Shown here piece by piece: positions 54,848-63,032 of a stretch of DNA of 64,000 nt. Source of the stretch: JBGOTP01 sp963717075 (GTDB lineage Bacteria; Acidobacteriota; Vicinamibacteria; Vicinamibacterales; CAVVIG01); the NCBI GenBank assembly GCA_963717075.1, contig CAVQVI010000034.1, positions 496,001-560,000 on the forward strand. The letters run 5' to 3'. A program made the translations under genes and the position numbers. Numbering within the stretch: position 1 is the first letter of the stretch; each line of letters begins with the position of its first letter. The notes below the pieces were generated by a model. That model had not been told where the DNA came from and ran no database searches. It worked only from the letters and a program-made list of their open reading frames with translations.

Positions 54848-55884
54848 GGGACGGGTACCCGGTCGACGATATCGTCGATCACCACTTCGACCGACACGCC
54901 GTGCGTGGCGGCGTGCGGGCCGAGCCAGACCCGATGTCCCAAGACGTACTTCGCGAGATCCTGGACGTCCTCCGGATACACCTCGTCGCGGCGGCGCTGG
55001 AGCAGGGTCCACACTTTGACGAGGCGCGCCCAGCAGATCGTCGCGCGAGGCGACGCGCCGAGGTCCACGCATTTCTCGACGAGCTCCGACGGCGAATAGT
55101 AGGGCCAGCCGCCCTCCGCGTTGTGCGGACGTGTCGCTGCCACCAGACGGCGGATGTACTTGGCCAGCGCCTCGTGCAGGAAGACGTCCCGCGTGATGAC
55201 CGCGCGGAGCTCGATGATGCGCTCCTTGGACATCAGCGCATCGAGCGACACGTCCTTGAAATCGAAGCTCACCAGCTTCTGCTCTTCCGCTGGTGGCAGG
55301 TACGCGATGTTGACCATGATCGCGAAGCGATCCGTGGCCGCTTCGGACAAGGGGAACGTGCCCTGGCCGAGCTCAATGGGATTCATGGTCGCAATGGCGA
55401 AACTGAACGTCGGGAGCTCGTACGTGGTCTTTCCGACGGTGACGGTCCGGTCCTGCAGGCCCTCGAGGAACGCGCTCTGTGACTTGAGCGGGATGCGGTT
55501 GATCTCGTCGAGGAGAATGACTTCCGCCGAGGCGAGCGGACCGAACTCGGTAATGAAGGCGCCGGTCGCCGGGTTGATCATCTGGAAGCCGACGACCTCG
55601 GTCGGCTGCAGGTCGGCCCGCCCCTGGATGCGCGCGAACTTGGCGTTGCTGATGGCGGCGAGGATGACGCCGAAAAACGTCTTGCCCACACCGGGAACGC
55701 CGCGCAGGAGCAGGTTGCCGGCATTGACCTGCCGCGCCTTGTTCTTGTCGTACGTCGTCGGAATCTCCGAGAGGAGGACGACGTTGGCGAGCGTCTTCTC
55801 CGTCTCGTAGCCCACGAGGGCCTTGCTTGCCTCGGCGACGATCGTCTCGTGAAGATGGATGGCTTCCAGAAGCTCAGCGTGCAT
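54844..55884 (-). CDS. moxR: MoxR-type AAA+ ATPase
   Basis: The 346-residue protein has Walker A (GVPGVGKT), Walker B (ILLDEINR), sensor 1 (ATMNP) and an arginine finger-like region (SEAATDRF), so it should hydrolyse ATP. MoxR proteins are chaperone-like ATPases that, with DUF58 and VWA partners, help assemble or activate envelope enzymes. The start at 55884 is chosen over 55908 because the candidate promoter at 55904-55931 would place the start of transcription between them. It is the first gene of a six-gene minus-strand operon (moxR, DUF58, BatD-like, VWA, TPR-like, VWA), with a diheme cytochrome gene after it. Confidence 0.9.
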   Translation of the reverse strand: MHAELLEAIHLHETIVAEASKALVGYETEKTLANVVLLSEIPTTYDKNKARQVNAGNLLLRGVPGVGKTFFGVILAAISNAKFARIQGRADLQPTEVVGFQMINPATGAFITEFGPLASAEVILLDEINRIPLKSQSAFLEGLQDRTVTVGKTTYELPTFSFAIATMNPIELGQGTFPLSEAATDRFAIMVNIAYLPPAEEQKLVSFDFKDVSLDALMSKERIIELRAVITRDVFLHEALAKYIRRLVAATRPHNAEGGWPYYSPSELVEKCVDLGASPRATICWARLVKVWTLLQRRRDEVYPEDVQDLAKYVLGHRVWLGPHAATHGVSVEVVIDDIVDRVPVP

Positions 55885-55903
55885 AGCGCAGTGACGCGTC
55901 TGT

Positions 55904-55931
55904 ATCATACCCTCGTTACTGGCAGTGTCGA
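55904..55931 (-). promoter_or_regulatory. Candidate promoter of the MoxR operon
   Basis: On the minus strand TCGACA (55926-55931, five of six to consensus) is 16 bases from TATGAT (55904-55909). Transcription would begin near 55897, leaving about 13 bases before the ATG at 55884, so the leader is very short. Confidence 0.55.
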
Positions 55932-56332
55932 ATTCCGACGCTCGCTACCGTTTTTGCGATAGACTCACGCACACGTCGTGACAGCGTGACAGGACGCGAG
56001 TTCATGCGCGTCTCGATGGTTCTCTTCACGCCCCGCAACAGTGCCGACAGATCGGCCCGGCCGCCCGCGCGGCGCTCTCCGATGCGCGGTGCATGAACTG
56101 TCGTGCGTTCCCAGCGCGGGGATCCTCAGGCGCTCAGGCGGTCCGACCAGGAATCCGAACGTGATGCGCGCGCCCCGCAACGTCGACGATATTTACCGGA
56201 CGCCGCGTGGGTATTATGATGCGGGCAATATCTGTGCGTCTTATTTTGTTCAACCGGACGCGTCGCGTCGTCGCTGAAGCGCTCCGCCCCCTGCGGGGAT
56301 GTGTCGTCCCTATGCGTGCTCCGAGGCATCTG
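55910..56332. other. Intergenic region between the MoxR operon and a GRW gene
   Basis: No gene is supported. Divergent promoters lie at its two sides (55904-55931 and 56192-56220). A plus-strand frame from 56041 has no family match. Confidence 0.35.
56192..56220 (+). promoter_or_regulatory. Candidate promoter of GRW member D
   Basis: TTTACC at 56192-56197 and TATGAT at 56215-56220 are separated by 17 bases. Transcription would start near 56227, about 106 bases before the ATG at 56333. Confidence 0.5.
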
Positions 56333-57145
56333 ATGCTGAAACGTTCTCGATACCCAATTGCCGCTGCTATTGCTCTGGCAGTCGGCGTTGCACTCGTCGC
56401 AAGGCCCGACGCTCAGGCGCCTACCTACAAAGCGCCCCGAACGTTTGATGGCAAGCCAGACCTGAACGGCATCTGGCAGGCCCTGGGCGAGGCGCACTGG
56501 GACCTTCAACCCCATCCCGCGCAGCAGGGCCCGATTCAATTCGGCGCGATGTTTTCGGTTCCTCCAGGTATCGGCGTGGTTGAGGGCAACCAGATCCCGT
56601 ACCTGCCGGCGGCCGCGGACAAGAAGAAGCAGAACTATCAAAAGCGGATGACCGACGACCCGGAGCTGAAGTGCTACTTGCCGGGCATACCGCGCGCGAC
56701 CTACATGCCCTACCCGTTCCAGATCGTACAGACGCCGAGCAACATCCTGATGGCGTACGAATACGCAGGCGCACGTCGGGTGATTCCGATTGGGAAGCCC
56801 GTCAAGGAAGCCCCAGTCGATACCTGGATGGGCACGCCGTTTGGGCGTTGGGAGGGTGAGACGCTGGTCGTTGACGTGACCGGTTTCAACGGCCAGACCT
56901 GGCTCGATCGGGCCGGTAATTTCGCCAGCGAGACGTTGCATGTGGTCGAGCGCTTCACGCGAACCGGCCCTGACACACTGCGATACGAAGCCACGCTCGA
57001 GGATCCCAAGGTGTTTTCGCGGCCGTGGAAGATCAGCATGCCCTTGTACCGGCGTCTCGACAGGAACATACAGATGCTGGAATTCAAGTGCCCCGAGTTC
57101 GCCGAAGAACTGTTGTGGGGACACCTCCAGAAGAAGATCAAATAG
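56333..57145 (+). CDS. GRW-family secreted protein (short type, member D)
   Basis: A GAGG seven bases upstream supports the ATG at 56333 and a signal peptide ending RPDAQA. The 270-residue protein has FDGKPDLNGIWQALGEAHWD, KCYLPGIPRATYMPYPFQI, FGRWEGETLVVDVTGFNGQ, AGNFASETLHVVERF, YEATLEDPKVFSRPW and ends EFKCPEFAEELLWGHLQKK. It is closely similar to member A at 25438 and thus a short-type copy, with both conserved cysteines kept. No partner DUF6152-like gene is adjacent, but two four-segment membrane proteins follow on the minus strand. The function is unknown; the mature protein is probably periplasmic. Confidence 0.75.
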   Translation: MLKRSRYPIAAAIALAVGVALVARPDAQAPTYKAPRTFDGKPDLNGIWQALGEAHWDLQPHPAQQGPIQFGAMFSVPPGIGVVEGNQIPYLPAAADKKKQNYQKRMTDDPELKCYLPGIPRATYMPYPFQIVQTPSNILMAYEYAGARRVIPIGKPVKEAPVDTWMGTPFGRWEGETLVVDVTGFNGQTWLDRAGNFASETLHVVERFTRTGPDTLRYEATLEDPKVFSRPWKISMPLYRRLDRNIQMLEFKCPEFAEELLWGHLQKKIK

Positions 57146-57314
57146 ACAACGGTTCTCGCGTCGACTCTTCAGCAGAAGCGGTTCGCTGGGACGGCCGCGA
57201 GACGTGTTGGGAGAGCCGCGATGAACTCTACCGCGATGTGTTGATGTCGCGGCCGGTTTCGCGGGTACAGGCGCGCGTCAGAATCGCGCAGCTATTGGAT
57301 GTCGATGGAAGCTC

Positions 57315-57330
57315 GGGGGCTCACGCCCCC
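57315..57330. terminator. GC hairpin between convergent genes
   Basis: GGGGGC and GCCCCC pair across a TCAC loop in the gap between the GRW gene ending at 57145 and the minus-strand gene ending at 57440. No T run follows. It may end transcription from one or both sides. The rest of the gap (57146-57439) shows no gene. Confidence 0.35.
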
Positions 57331-57439
57331 CAACGTTTGCACGAAACAAAAGAGTCGCAACCGCCCGTTCTGTCATCGACTGATGAGCGCCGCCCTGGCG
57401 CGCAAGGACCTTGGGGGGGCCGAATGGTGTCGTCCGCAC

Positions 57440-57913
57440 CTAGGTCAGACCGATCATCCGCGCGGGGATGACGACACACGCCCACAGCACAATAGACACG
57501 AATCCAACGAGCTTGGCCTGGGCTGGCGAAACGGTTCCGGGATCGGCGAAGACCACCTTCCGCCGAATCGTGAACATGTAAATCACGGCCAGGAGCAGGG
57601 CTGTCATCTTGAACCAGAACGAGAAGTTGTAATAGTTCCTGATGGCGAGTGACGCGAGTTGAGGGAGTCCAGTGAGGAACAGCGCCAGAAGACCCCCGAG
57701 CTGCCAGGGCCGCGCGTCGCCCGCGAGCTGCGCGACCGGCTGATTCCGCGCGCCGGTCCCCAGAAGACGCAAGTCGACGATCAGGACTGCGCCCGCAAAG
57801 AACGACAACGAGATGAGGTGGAGAATATTGACGACAGCCGCCATCCACGCCGAGCTCTGGATGAGGGTGCTGAGCGGCAGGTTCTGCATCCAGTTGAAGA
57901 ACGGTAGCAACAT
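57440..57913 (-). CDS. Small four-segment membrane protein
   Basis: The 157-residue protein has four hydrophobic segments (about 20-45, 70-92, 97-115 and 134-154). It resembles the protein encoded at 57941-58459, with which it shares the LHLISLSFFAGAVLIVDLRL pattern (LLTAHVVTMCLFAGLIIMMD in the other) and a second-half NFSFWFKMTALL-like stretch. The pair matches a DUF2214/DUF6644-like class, as far as I remember, and no function is established. The genes are 27 bases apart on the same strand and probably co-transcribed. A role in electron transport or quinone interaction is possible since related clusters lie beside cytochromes, but it is speculation. Confidence 0.6.
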   Translation of the reverse strand: MLLPFFNWMQNLPLSTLIQSSAWMAAVVNILHLISLSFFAGAVLIVDLRLLGTGARNQPVAQLAGDARPWQLGGLLALFLTGLPQLASLAIRNYYNFSFWFKMTALLLAVIYMFTIRRKVVFADPGTVSPAQAKLVGFVSIVLWACVVIPARMIGLT

Positions 57914-57940
57914 GAGCTGAGACTCCTAAGATTCAGTGAA

Positions 57941-58459
57941 CTAGTCGGCGGGCGCCATCAGGTAATCGAGCCAATTGTAAGGCGTCAGCCGGCCGAAGAT
58001 GATGACTGCCACCCACAGGAACAACCCCAGCGCCCCCGCCCACCTAGCAGCAGAGGGGAGCACGCGATCGTTGTCCCATTCGGCTACGGACCGATAGGTG
58101 GTGAGGTGGAAGTAGATGGCGTTCACGCCTGCCAGGATCACCAGGCCCATCTTTATCCAGAAGAAGATCTTGCCGTAGTACCTCATCGGCTGGCTGTACA
58201 CCAGGATAAACCCGCTGATGGCGTTCGAGACGAAGCCGACCATCTGCCACGGGAACAGGCGCTTCTGCATCTGTGAGATTGGCGTCCGCAGGTTGCCCCA
58301 TCCCACCAGACGCAGATCCATCATGATGATCAGGCCGGCGAATAGGCACATGGTGACTACGTGAGCCGTCAGCAGCAGTGGATAGCTGTAGGCGGCTTCG
58401 CGGAGCCAGATGCTGCTCTCAAACGTGTCGACCCACTCGAAGAAGCTCCGTATAGACAT
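57941..58459 (-). CDS. Small four-segment membrane protein, paralogue of the next gene
   Basis: The start at 58459 gives a 172-residue protein with four hydrophobic segments (about 22-50, 68-88, 98-117 and 140-158). It contains the AHVVTMCLFAGLIIMMDLRL and YGKIFFWIKMGLVILAGVNA stretches, with conserved polar residues in membrane segments. Its paralogue at 57440-57913 is downstream, 27 bases apart. The ribosome site is weak. A histidine in the first segment (AHVV) of this copy and in the other (LHLI) could bind heme, as in some membrane b-type cytochromes, but this is an untested guess. The gene is divergent from GRW member E. Confidence 0.6.
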   Translation of the reverse strand: MSIRSFFEWVDTFESSIWLREAAYSYPLLLTAHVVTMCLFAGLIIMMDLRLVGWGNLRTPISQMQKRLFPWQMVGFVSNAISGFILVYSQPMRYYGKIFFWIKMGLVILAGVNAIYFHLTTYRSVAEWDNDRVLPSAARWAGALGLFLWVAVIIFGRLTPYNWLDYLMAPAD

Positions 58460-58828
58460 AGCAACAGGTCCTTGGCCCGCCAGAAGCACGATCGATGGGC
58501 GCAGGGCGGATTTAATCAGACAAGCGCGATCGATGCACCTGAAAAGTTTCTAAATGTCCCTGAACCTTTCGTCAGAGACTCCTGGGAAGAGACTCTTGGG
58601 AGTAGAATCGGGACGTCGACGTGGGGCGAACTCTATATCACGCCTTCGAGCAACGTCAAGACGAGCGACGTGATGGTCGCGCCTGCTTTATTCGGCGCAC
58701 GGCGTTCCGACGATTGACAGCGACGATAATCGGGTATATTGGTGCGTAGTGGGTTGGCCTCGTCGCGAGCCCCTATCGAGCTCTGGTCACGGGGGCTCAC
58801 CTGGCCAAAGGGCCAAGGGGTAAGGTAA
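58460..58828. other. Intergenic region between divergent genes
   Basis: No gene is seen. It holds the candidate promoter at 58714-58740 for the GRW gene at 58829. Elsewhere it has a direct repeat GAGACTC(C/T)TGGGA near 58575-58600. Confidence 0.35.
58714..58740 (+). promoter_or_regulatory. Candidate promoter of GRW member E
   Basis: A perfect TTGACA at 58714-58719 is 15 bases from TATATT at 58735-58740, a short spacer. Transcription would start near 58747, about 82 bases before the ATG at 58829. Confidence 0.45.
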
Positions 58829-59887
58829 ATGCGCAAGCGGACTTCGATCGCGCCAGGCGTTTCGATCGTTCTGATTGTCATGGGCGTTTCGATGGCTCTG
58901 GTCTCCGTCGCAGCGCAAGCGGGACGCGCCTCGGCGTCGGCTGCTGCGGCGTCAACCTGGAAGACCCCGAGGACGCCGTGGGGCGAACCGGATTTTCAAG
59001 GCATCTGGACCACAAACGAGATGCACGGCATCCCGAACGAGCGACCGGCCGAGTTCGCGACACGAAGCACGTTGACCCAGGAGGAAGCCAACGCCCGGCG
59101 CGAGCGCACCACACGAGGCACGGTCGAAGCCGAGGGCATTGGGAACTACGATCGCGCGTTCCGGGATACTGCGCTCGGCTACACGAAGCAGCGGGTTTCG
59201 ACGCAGGCTTCGCTTATCGTGGATCCCCCGGATGGTCGGCTGCCTCCCCTGACACCCGAGGCGCAGAAGCGGCGTGGAGGAGGTCGGGGCGGAGCGGGAG
59301 CGGCGGCGGGCGGGGGCGCGGATGTGATTGGGCGGAGCCGGCCCGCTGATTGGACCGGGTTCGGTGCCTGGGGGCGCTGCATTACCCGCGGATCGCTCAC
59401 GATCGTCGAACCGAGCGGGTACAACAACGGCGTTCAGATCGTACAGGGCCCTGGTTTCGTGGCCGTAGAGAAAGAGATGATCCACGAAACGCGCATCGTG
59501 CCTACCAACGGGGGACCGCATCTCAATTCGAACATGCGGTTCTGGGCGGGAGATGCACGAGGACACTGGGAGGGAGAGACGCTCGTCGTCGAGGTCACGA
59601 ACTTCGACGGGAGAGCGGGGCTGTTCGGGGCGAGTAAGGATGCGCACCTGACAGAACGCTTTACACGCCTCGGTCCCAGCGAGTTGGAGTATCAGTACAC
59701 GGTCGACGACCCGAGCACATGGACTCGTCCGTGGACGGGCAGGATGACGTTGTCGCTCGATCCAACGCAATACGAATTAGTCGAGTACGCCTGCCATGAA
59801 GCGAACTATTCGATGGTCAATTCGTTGAGTGCGGCTCGGGCCGAAGAGAAGGCAGAGGCGGAGCAGAAGAAGCCGGCCGGCCGGTAA
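58829..59887 (+). CDS. GRW-family secreted protein (long type, member E)
   Basis: The 352-residue protein has a signal peptide (about 1-30) and long-type motifs: RTPWGEPDFQGIWTTNEMHG, SLIVDPPDGRLPPLTPEAQ, RCITRGSLTIVEP, GPGFVAVEKEMIHETRIVPT, DARGHWEGETLVVEVTNF, YQYTVDDPSTWTRPW and YACHEANYSMVNSLSAAR. The usual GRW core is GHW here, so one residue of the signature is replaced. A Gly/Ala-rich insert (about 150-165) interrupts the protein. It is followed 33 bases later by a DUF6152-like gene, the closest pairing in the window. The two are very likely co-transcribed. The function is unknown. Confidence 0.75.
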   Translation: MRKRTSIAPGVSIVLIVMGVSMALVSVAAQAGRASASAAAASTWKTPRTPWGEPDFQGIWTTNEMHGIPNERPAEFATRSTLTQEEANARRERTTRGTVEAEGIGNYDRAFRDTALGYTKQRVSTQASLIVDPPDGRLPPLTPEAQKRRGGGRGGAGAAAGGGADVIGRSRPADWTGFGAWGRCITRGSLTIVEPSGYNNGVQIVQGPGFVAVEKEMIHETRIVPTNGGPHLNSNMRFWAGDARGHWEGETLVVEVTNFDGRAGLFGASKDAHLTERFTRLGPSELEYQYTVDDPSTWTRPWTGRMTLSLDPTQYELVEYACHEANYSMVNSLSAARAEEKAEAEQKKPAGR

Positions 59888-59920
59888 TCCCGGCAAAAGT
59901 GCGGCCGCAGGGGGGGTGTG

Positions 59921-60337
59921 ATGCGAAGGCTCGTAGTTATTCTAGGTGTTGGAGTCGTGGCACTGCTGGTGCCTGGGCTCGCGTGGACCCATCATGCATT
60001 CTCCGCGGAGTTCGACGCGAAGAAGCCCGTGAAGTTGCGGGGTGTGGTCACGAAAATGGAATGGGTGAATCCGCACTCTTGGATCCACCTCGACGTGAAG
60101 GCCGCCGACGGGAAGACTGAAAGCTGGATGGTCGAGGCGGGCCCTCCCGGAGCGCTGGTCCGCCGCGGTTGGAGCAAGGCATCGATCCCGCCGGGCATCG
60201 AGATCTTGGTTGAAGGTTATCAAGCCAAGGACGGGACGCACAAGGCCAACGGCCGCGACGTCACACTGCCCGACGGCAAACGGTTGTTCGTCGGTTCCTC
60301 CGGCACCGGAGCTCCGGACGAACGCCCCGAGAAGTAG
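59921..60337 (+). CDS. DUF6152-like secreted protein (copy 2)
   Basis: The ATG at 59921 follows a G-rich ribosome site. The 138-residue protein has a signal (MRRLVVILGVGVVALLVPGL) and then HHAFSAEFDAKKPVKLRG, EWVNPHSWIHLDVKAADG, and LVEGYQAKDGTHKANGRD. It differs from copy 1 in few places. Signal cleavage here may fall before WTHHAF rather than just before the two histidines. It lies 33 bases after GRW member E and before a cupin gene. The name is from memory and the biochemistry is unknown. A strong hairpin follows the stop codon. Confidence 0.75.
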   Translation: MRRLVVILGVGVVALLVPGLAWTHHAFSAEFDAKKPVKLRGVVTKMEWVNPHSWIHLDVKAADGKTESWMVEAGPPGALVRRGWSKASIPPGIEILVEGYQAKDGTHKANGRDVTLPDGKRLFVGSSGTGAPDERPEK

Positions 60338-60348
60338 TCAATACTCGA

Positions 60349-60389
60349 GAGCGGTGCGGGACGTGTTCCGGTTTCATCCCGCACCGCTC
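60349..60389 (+). terminator. 13-bp hairpin after DUF6152 copy 2
   Basis: GAGCGGTGCGGGA at 60349-60361 pairs exactly with TCCCGCACCGCTC at 60377-60389. It starts 11 bases after the stop codon. A T-poor tail follows, so this is a strong structure but not a textbook intrinsic terminator. Confidence 0.6.
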
Positions 60390-60475
60390 ACGTCTTCCTC
60401 ATCTCCCGGCCCTTGCCTCGTCCCGTCGAAGGGTCTGTTCCGGATGTCACATAGCCGTTTGTTCGTGGAGGCTTC

Positions 60476-61048
60476 ATGACCGTCCAGGTGCGCTGGGTTT
60501 GTACCGTCCTGCTGGCACTCTTACCCACCGTGACAACAGCGCAATCAGGTGCGGCCTCGCCTCAGGGCCTCGCGATCGACATTACAGCGGCAGAGATTCA
60601 GGCGGTTCTGAAACATCCGACAGGCGGCGGCGACCGCCAGATCAAGGTCGTTGATCTCGGCAAATACAACGTGGGCGTCGGCATTCTCCACCGGGGCGCG
60701 ACGAAGGCCGGCGCGCCGGTGATCGCGCTCAACCACGAGCACGTCACCGAGGTCTACTACATCGTTTCCGGGACAGCGACCCTCGTGACCGGAGGGACGG
60801 TGACGGGAGTCAAGCCGTTGCCCTCAGGTACCGAGGTCGTGAAAGTGGCGGTCGGTCCCAGCAACTCCGGCACGTTCGTGCAGCCCGCGCAGAGCCGGAA
60901 GGTTGGACCGGGCGACGTGGTCATCATTCCAGCCGGCGTGTACCACGGGTTCAGCGAGGTTCCCGACCACATCGACTACCTGTCCGTTCGGCCTGATGTC
61001 GAGCATGTCCTGCCAGCAGGGTACGTGCATCCCTTATTGCAGAAGTAG
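60476..61048 (+). CDS. Secreted cupin-domain protein
   Basis: A GGAGG precedes the ATG at 60476. The 190-residue protein has a signal peptide (about 1-22) and a cupin fold: VIALNHEHVTEVYYIVSGTA, with HEH...E as likely metal ligands, and the second motif PGDVVIIPAGVYHGFSEV, with its histidine. The metal site is thus complete. Cupins of this kind may be dioxygenases or binding proteins. A long insert between the two motifs (about 105-145) is unusual. The gene lies between a DUF6152-like gene and GRW member F. It may take part in the same periplasmic process. The reaction cannot be named. Confidence 0.8.
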   Translation: MTVQVRWVCTVLLALLPTVTTAQSGAASPQGLAIDITAAEIQAVLKHPTGGGDRQIKVVDLGKYNVGVGILHRGATKAGAPVIALNHEHVTEVYYIVSGTATLVTGGTVTGVKPLPSGTEVVKVAVGPSNSGTFVQPAQSRKVGPGDVVIIPAGVYHGFSEVPDHIDYLSVRPDVEHVLPAGYVHPLLQK

Positions 61049-61128
61049 ACGTCGGCAGAAAGCTATCGGCGCACGAGAGCGCCCATTTTTGAGTACAGTG
61101 CCTTCGCCGATCGTGGGGACATGTTCGG

Positions 61129-61157
61129 TTGCCCGGCCCAGGCTGACGAGGTATGAT
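61129..61157 (+). promoter_or_regulatory. Candidate promoter of GRW member F
   Basis: TTGCCC at 61129-61134 and TATGAT at 61152-61157 are separated by 17 bases. Transcription would start near 61164, about 35 bases before the ATG at 61199. Confidence 0.55.
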
Positions 61158-61198
61158 TGTCCCGGCGCGAGGCGCAACGAAGGCCGGAAGGGAAGCTG

Positions 61199-61981
61199 AT
61201 GAGAACTCGGGGGACGGGTGCGCTTGTGGCGACGATGCTCGCCTTTGTCGGGCTTGCTTTTGAATACCCGATAGCCCAGACGCCGGCAAGTCAGGGCGCT
61301 CGCTATGCGGGACCACGAACCGCTGATGGAAAGCCAGACCTGAATGGCGTCTGGCAGGTCCTCAATTCGGCCAACTGGAACCTCGAACCGCACTCGCCAG
61401 AAGAAGGTGTGCCGGGAGGGCAGGGGGTCGTTGAAGGCGGCACCATCCCGTACAAACCGGAAGCACTGGCACAGCGGAAGAAGAATTACGACAGCCGCGC
61501 GACGGCTGATCCGCTGTCGAAGTGCTATCTGCCCGGCGTGCCTCGGATCACGTACGTGCCGCTTCCGTTCGAAATCACGCAGACGCCGAAATACGTGACG
61601 ATCGCGTACGAATTTGCCCACACACGCCGAATCATCTACACAGACGGGAGTCCGCACGTCGAAGCGCTCGAATTCTGGATGGGCGACTCACGCGGTCGGT
61701 GGGACGGGGACACACTCGTCGTCGACACGAATAACTTCAACGACAAGACCTGGTTCGACAAAGCCGGCAACTACCATAGTGACGCGCTGCACGTCATCGA
61801 GCGGTATACGCCAACGGGCCCCCATCACATGAACTACGAGGTGACCATCGAGGATCCGAAGGTGTTTACCCGTCCCTGGAAGATGAGCATGGTCATCTAC
61901 CGGCGGCTCGAGAAGGACCTGCAACTGTTGGATTATGATTGTGTCAGCTTCTTCTGGAAGCGCACGTTGTCCGGGAAGTGA
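61199..61981 (+). CDS. GRW-family secreted protein (short type, member F)
   Basis: AGGGAAG supports the ATG at 61199. The 260-residue protein has a signal peptide (about 1-27) and reads TADGKPDLNGVWQVLNSANW, KCYLPGVPRITYVPLPFEIT, DSRGRWDGDTLVVDTNNFND, AGNYHSDALHVIERY, YEVTIEDPKVFTRPW and ends LLDYDCVSFFWKRTLSGK. It is a short-type member: the second conserved cysteine is DYDC. It is followed after 37 bases by a long-type member at 62019 and then by a DUF6152-like gene, forming a F-G-DUF6152 run that is probably one transcript. The function is unknown. Confidence 0.75.
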   Translation: MRTRGTGALVATMLAFVGLAFEYPIAQTPASQGARYAGPRTADGKPDLNGVWQVLNSANWNLEPHSPEEGVPGGQGVVEGGTIPYKPEALAQRKKNYDSRATADPLSKCYLPGVPRITYVPLPFEITQTPKYVTIAYEFAHTRRIIYTDGSPHVEALEFWMGDSRGRWDGDTLVVDTNNFNDKTWFDKAGNYHSDALHVIERYTPTGPHHMNYEVTIEDPKVFTRPWKMSMVIYRRLEKDLQLLDYDCVSFFWKRTLSGK

Positions 61982-62018
61982 GCGTTCGATGTTTGGTCGG
62001 ATGAGCAGGAGGTGTGAT

Positions 62019-62987
62019 GTGGACGTCTCAGTTGTCAAGCGGACCACAATGCTGGCACTCGCCGCCGCGGTGATGCTGGCACCTGACTTCGCGCGAGGCC
62101 AGACCCCGGCCGGAACCTACACGCCACCTCGGACGCCGGACGGGCAGCCGGATATTTCGGGCATGTACGAGCCAGGGTTCATTGGGCAGCCAGCGGAGGT
62201 CGCTGTCGGCGCACCGTGGAAGCCACGGGCAGCCGCGGGTGGCGGCACCATTGGCCCGACCGATTTTGGCGCAAGACAGGCGGGCGAGACCGATTCGTCG
62301 CGCGCGCAGATTAAGGCGAGCAACAAGCCGATGACCATCGACCCACCCGATGGGAAGATACCGATGCAGCCATGGGTGGCGGCCAAACGCAAGGAGATCT
62401 ACGACAAGCAGGAGAAGGCGGAGTTTCTCGATCCTCGCGTGCGTTGCCTGCAGGCGGGCGTGCCGCGCGCCAACACGCCGGTGTACTACAACTCGTACCA
62501 GATTCTGCAGAAGCCCGGGTATGTCGTGATCGTCTACGAGTGGAACCACATGACACGCATCATTCCGCTCGACGGCCGGCCGCACCTCGACCCGCGGATC
62601 CGACTGCCGATGGGGGATTCCCGCGGACGCTGGGAGGGTAACACCCTGGTTGTCGATGTCACGAATTTCAATGATGACACCTGGGTACTCGGCCACGGCG
62701 CGATAGGGGAAGGGCAGCCCTCGAGCTCGGCCACGAGCGGGCACGGGATCGTTCACAGTCCGGACCTGCACGTAGTGGAGCGTTATACGCCAGTGGACGG
62801 CAACCTTATCAGGTACCAGGCTACTATTGAAGATCCGAAGGCGTTCACTCGGCCCTTCACCGTCGCGTTTGACGCCATGGTGCGAGGACGTGCAGACCAT
62901 CAGCTCTTTGAGTACGCCTGTCACGAGGGCAACCGCGATGGCATTCTGATGGCGACTGGTGTCGATATCGATCCCACGCAGAAGTAG
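62019..62987 (+). CDS. GRW-family secreted protein (long type, member G)
   Basis: AGGAGG at 62007-62012 supports the GTG at 62019, giving a 322-residue protein with a signal peptide (about 1-28, ending FARGQ). Motifs: RTPDGQPDISGMYEPGF, DPPDGKIPMQPWVAAKRKE, RCLQAGVPRANTPVYYNSYQ, GYVVIVYEWNHMTRIIPLDG, DSRGRWEGNTLVVDVTNFND, YQATIEDPKAFTRPF and FEYACHEGNRDGILMATG. It is a long-type member with the ACHEGN cysteine. It lies 45 bases before the third DUF6152-like gene. A small hairpin (ACGACG/CGTCGT at 62999-63014) lies between them. The function is unknown. Confidence 0.75.
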   Translation: MDVSVVKRTTMLALAAAVMLAPDFARGQTPAGTYTPPRTPDGQPDISGMYEPGFIGQPAEVAVGAPWKPRAAAGGGTIGPTDFGARQAGETDSSRAQIKASNKPMTIDPPDGKIPMQPWVAAKRKEIYDKQEKAEFLDPRVRCLQAGVPRANTPVYYNSYQILQKPGYVVIVYEWNHMTRIIPLDGRPHLDPRIRLPMGDSRGRWEGNTLVVDVTNFNDDTWVLGHGAIGEGQPSSSATSGHGIVHSPDLHVVERYTPVDGNLIRYQATIEDPKAFTRPFTVAFDAMVRGRADHQLFEYACHEGNRDGILMATGVDIDPTQK

Positions 62988-63032
62988 TAGCGCAGGTAAC
63001 GACGGATTCGTCGTCAACAGGGGAGAAAGCCG

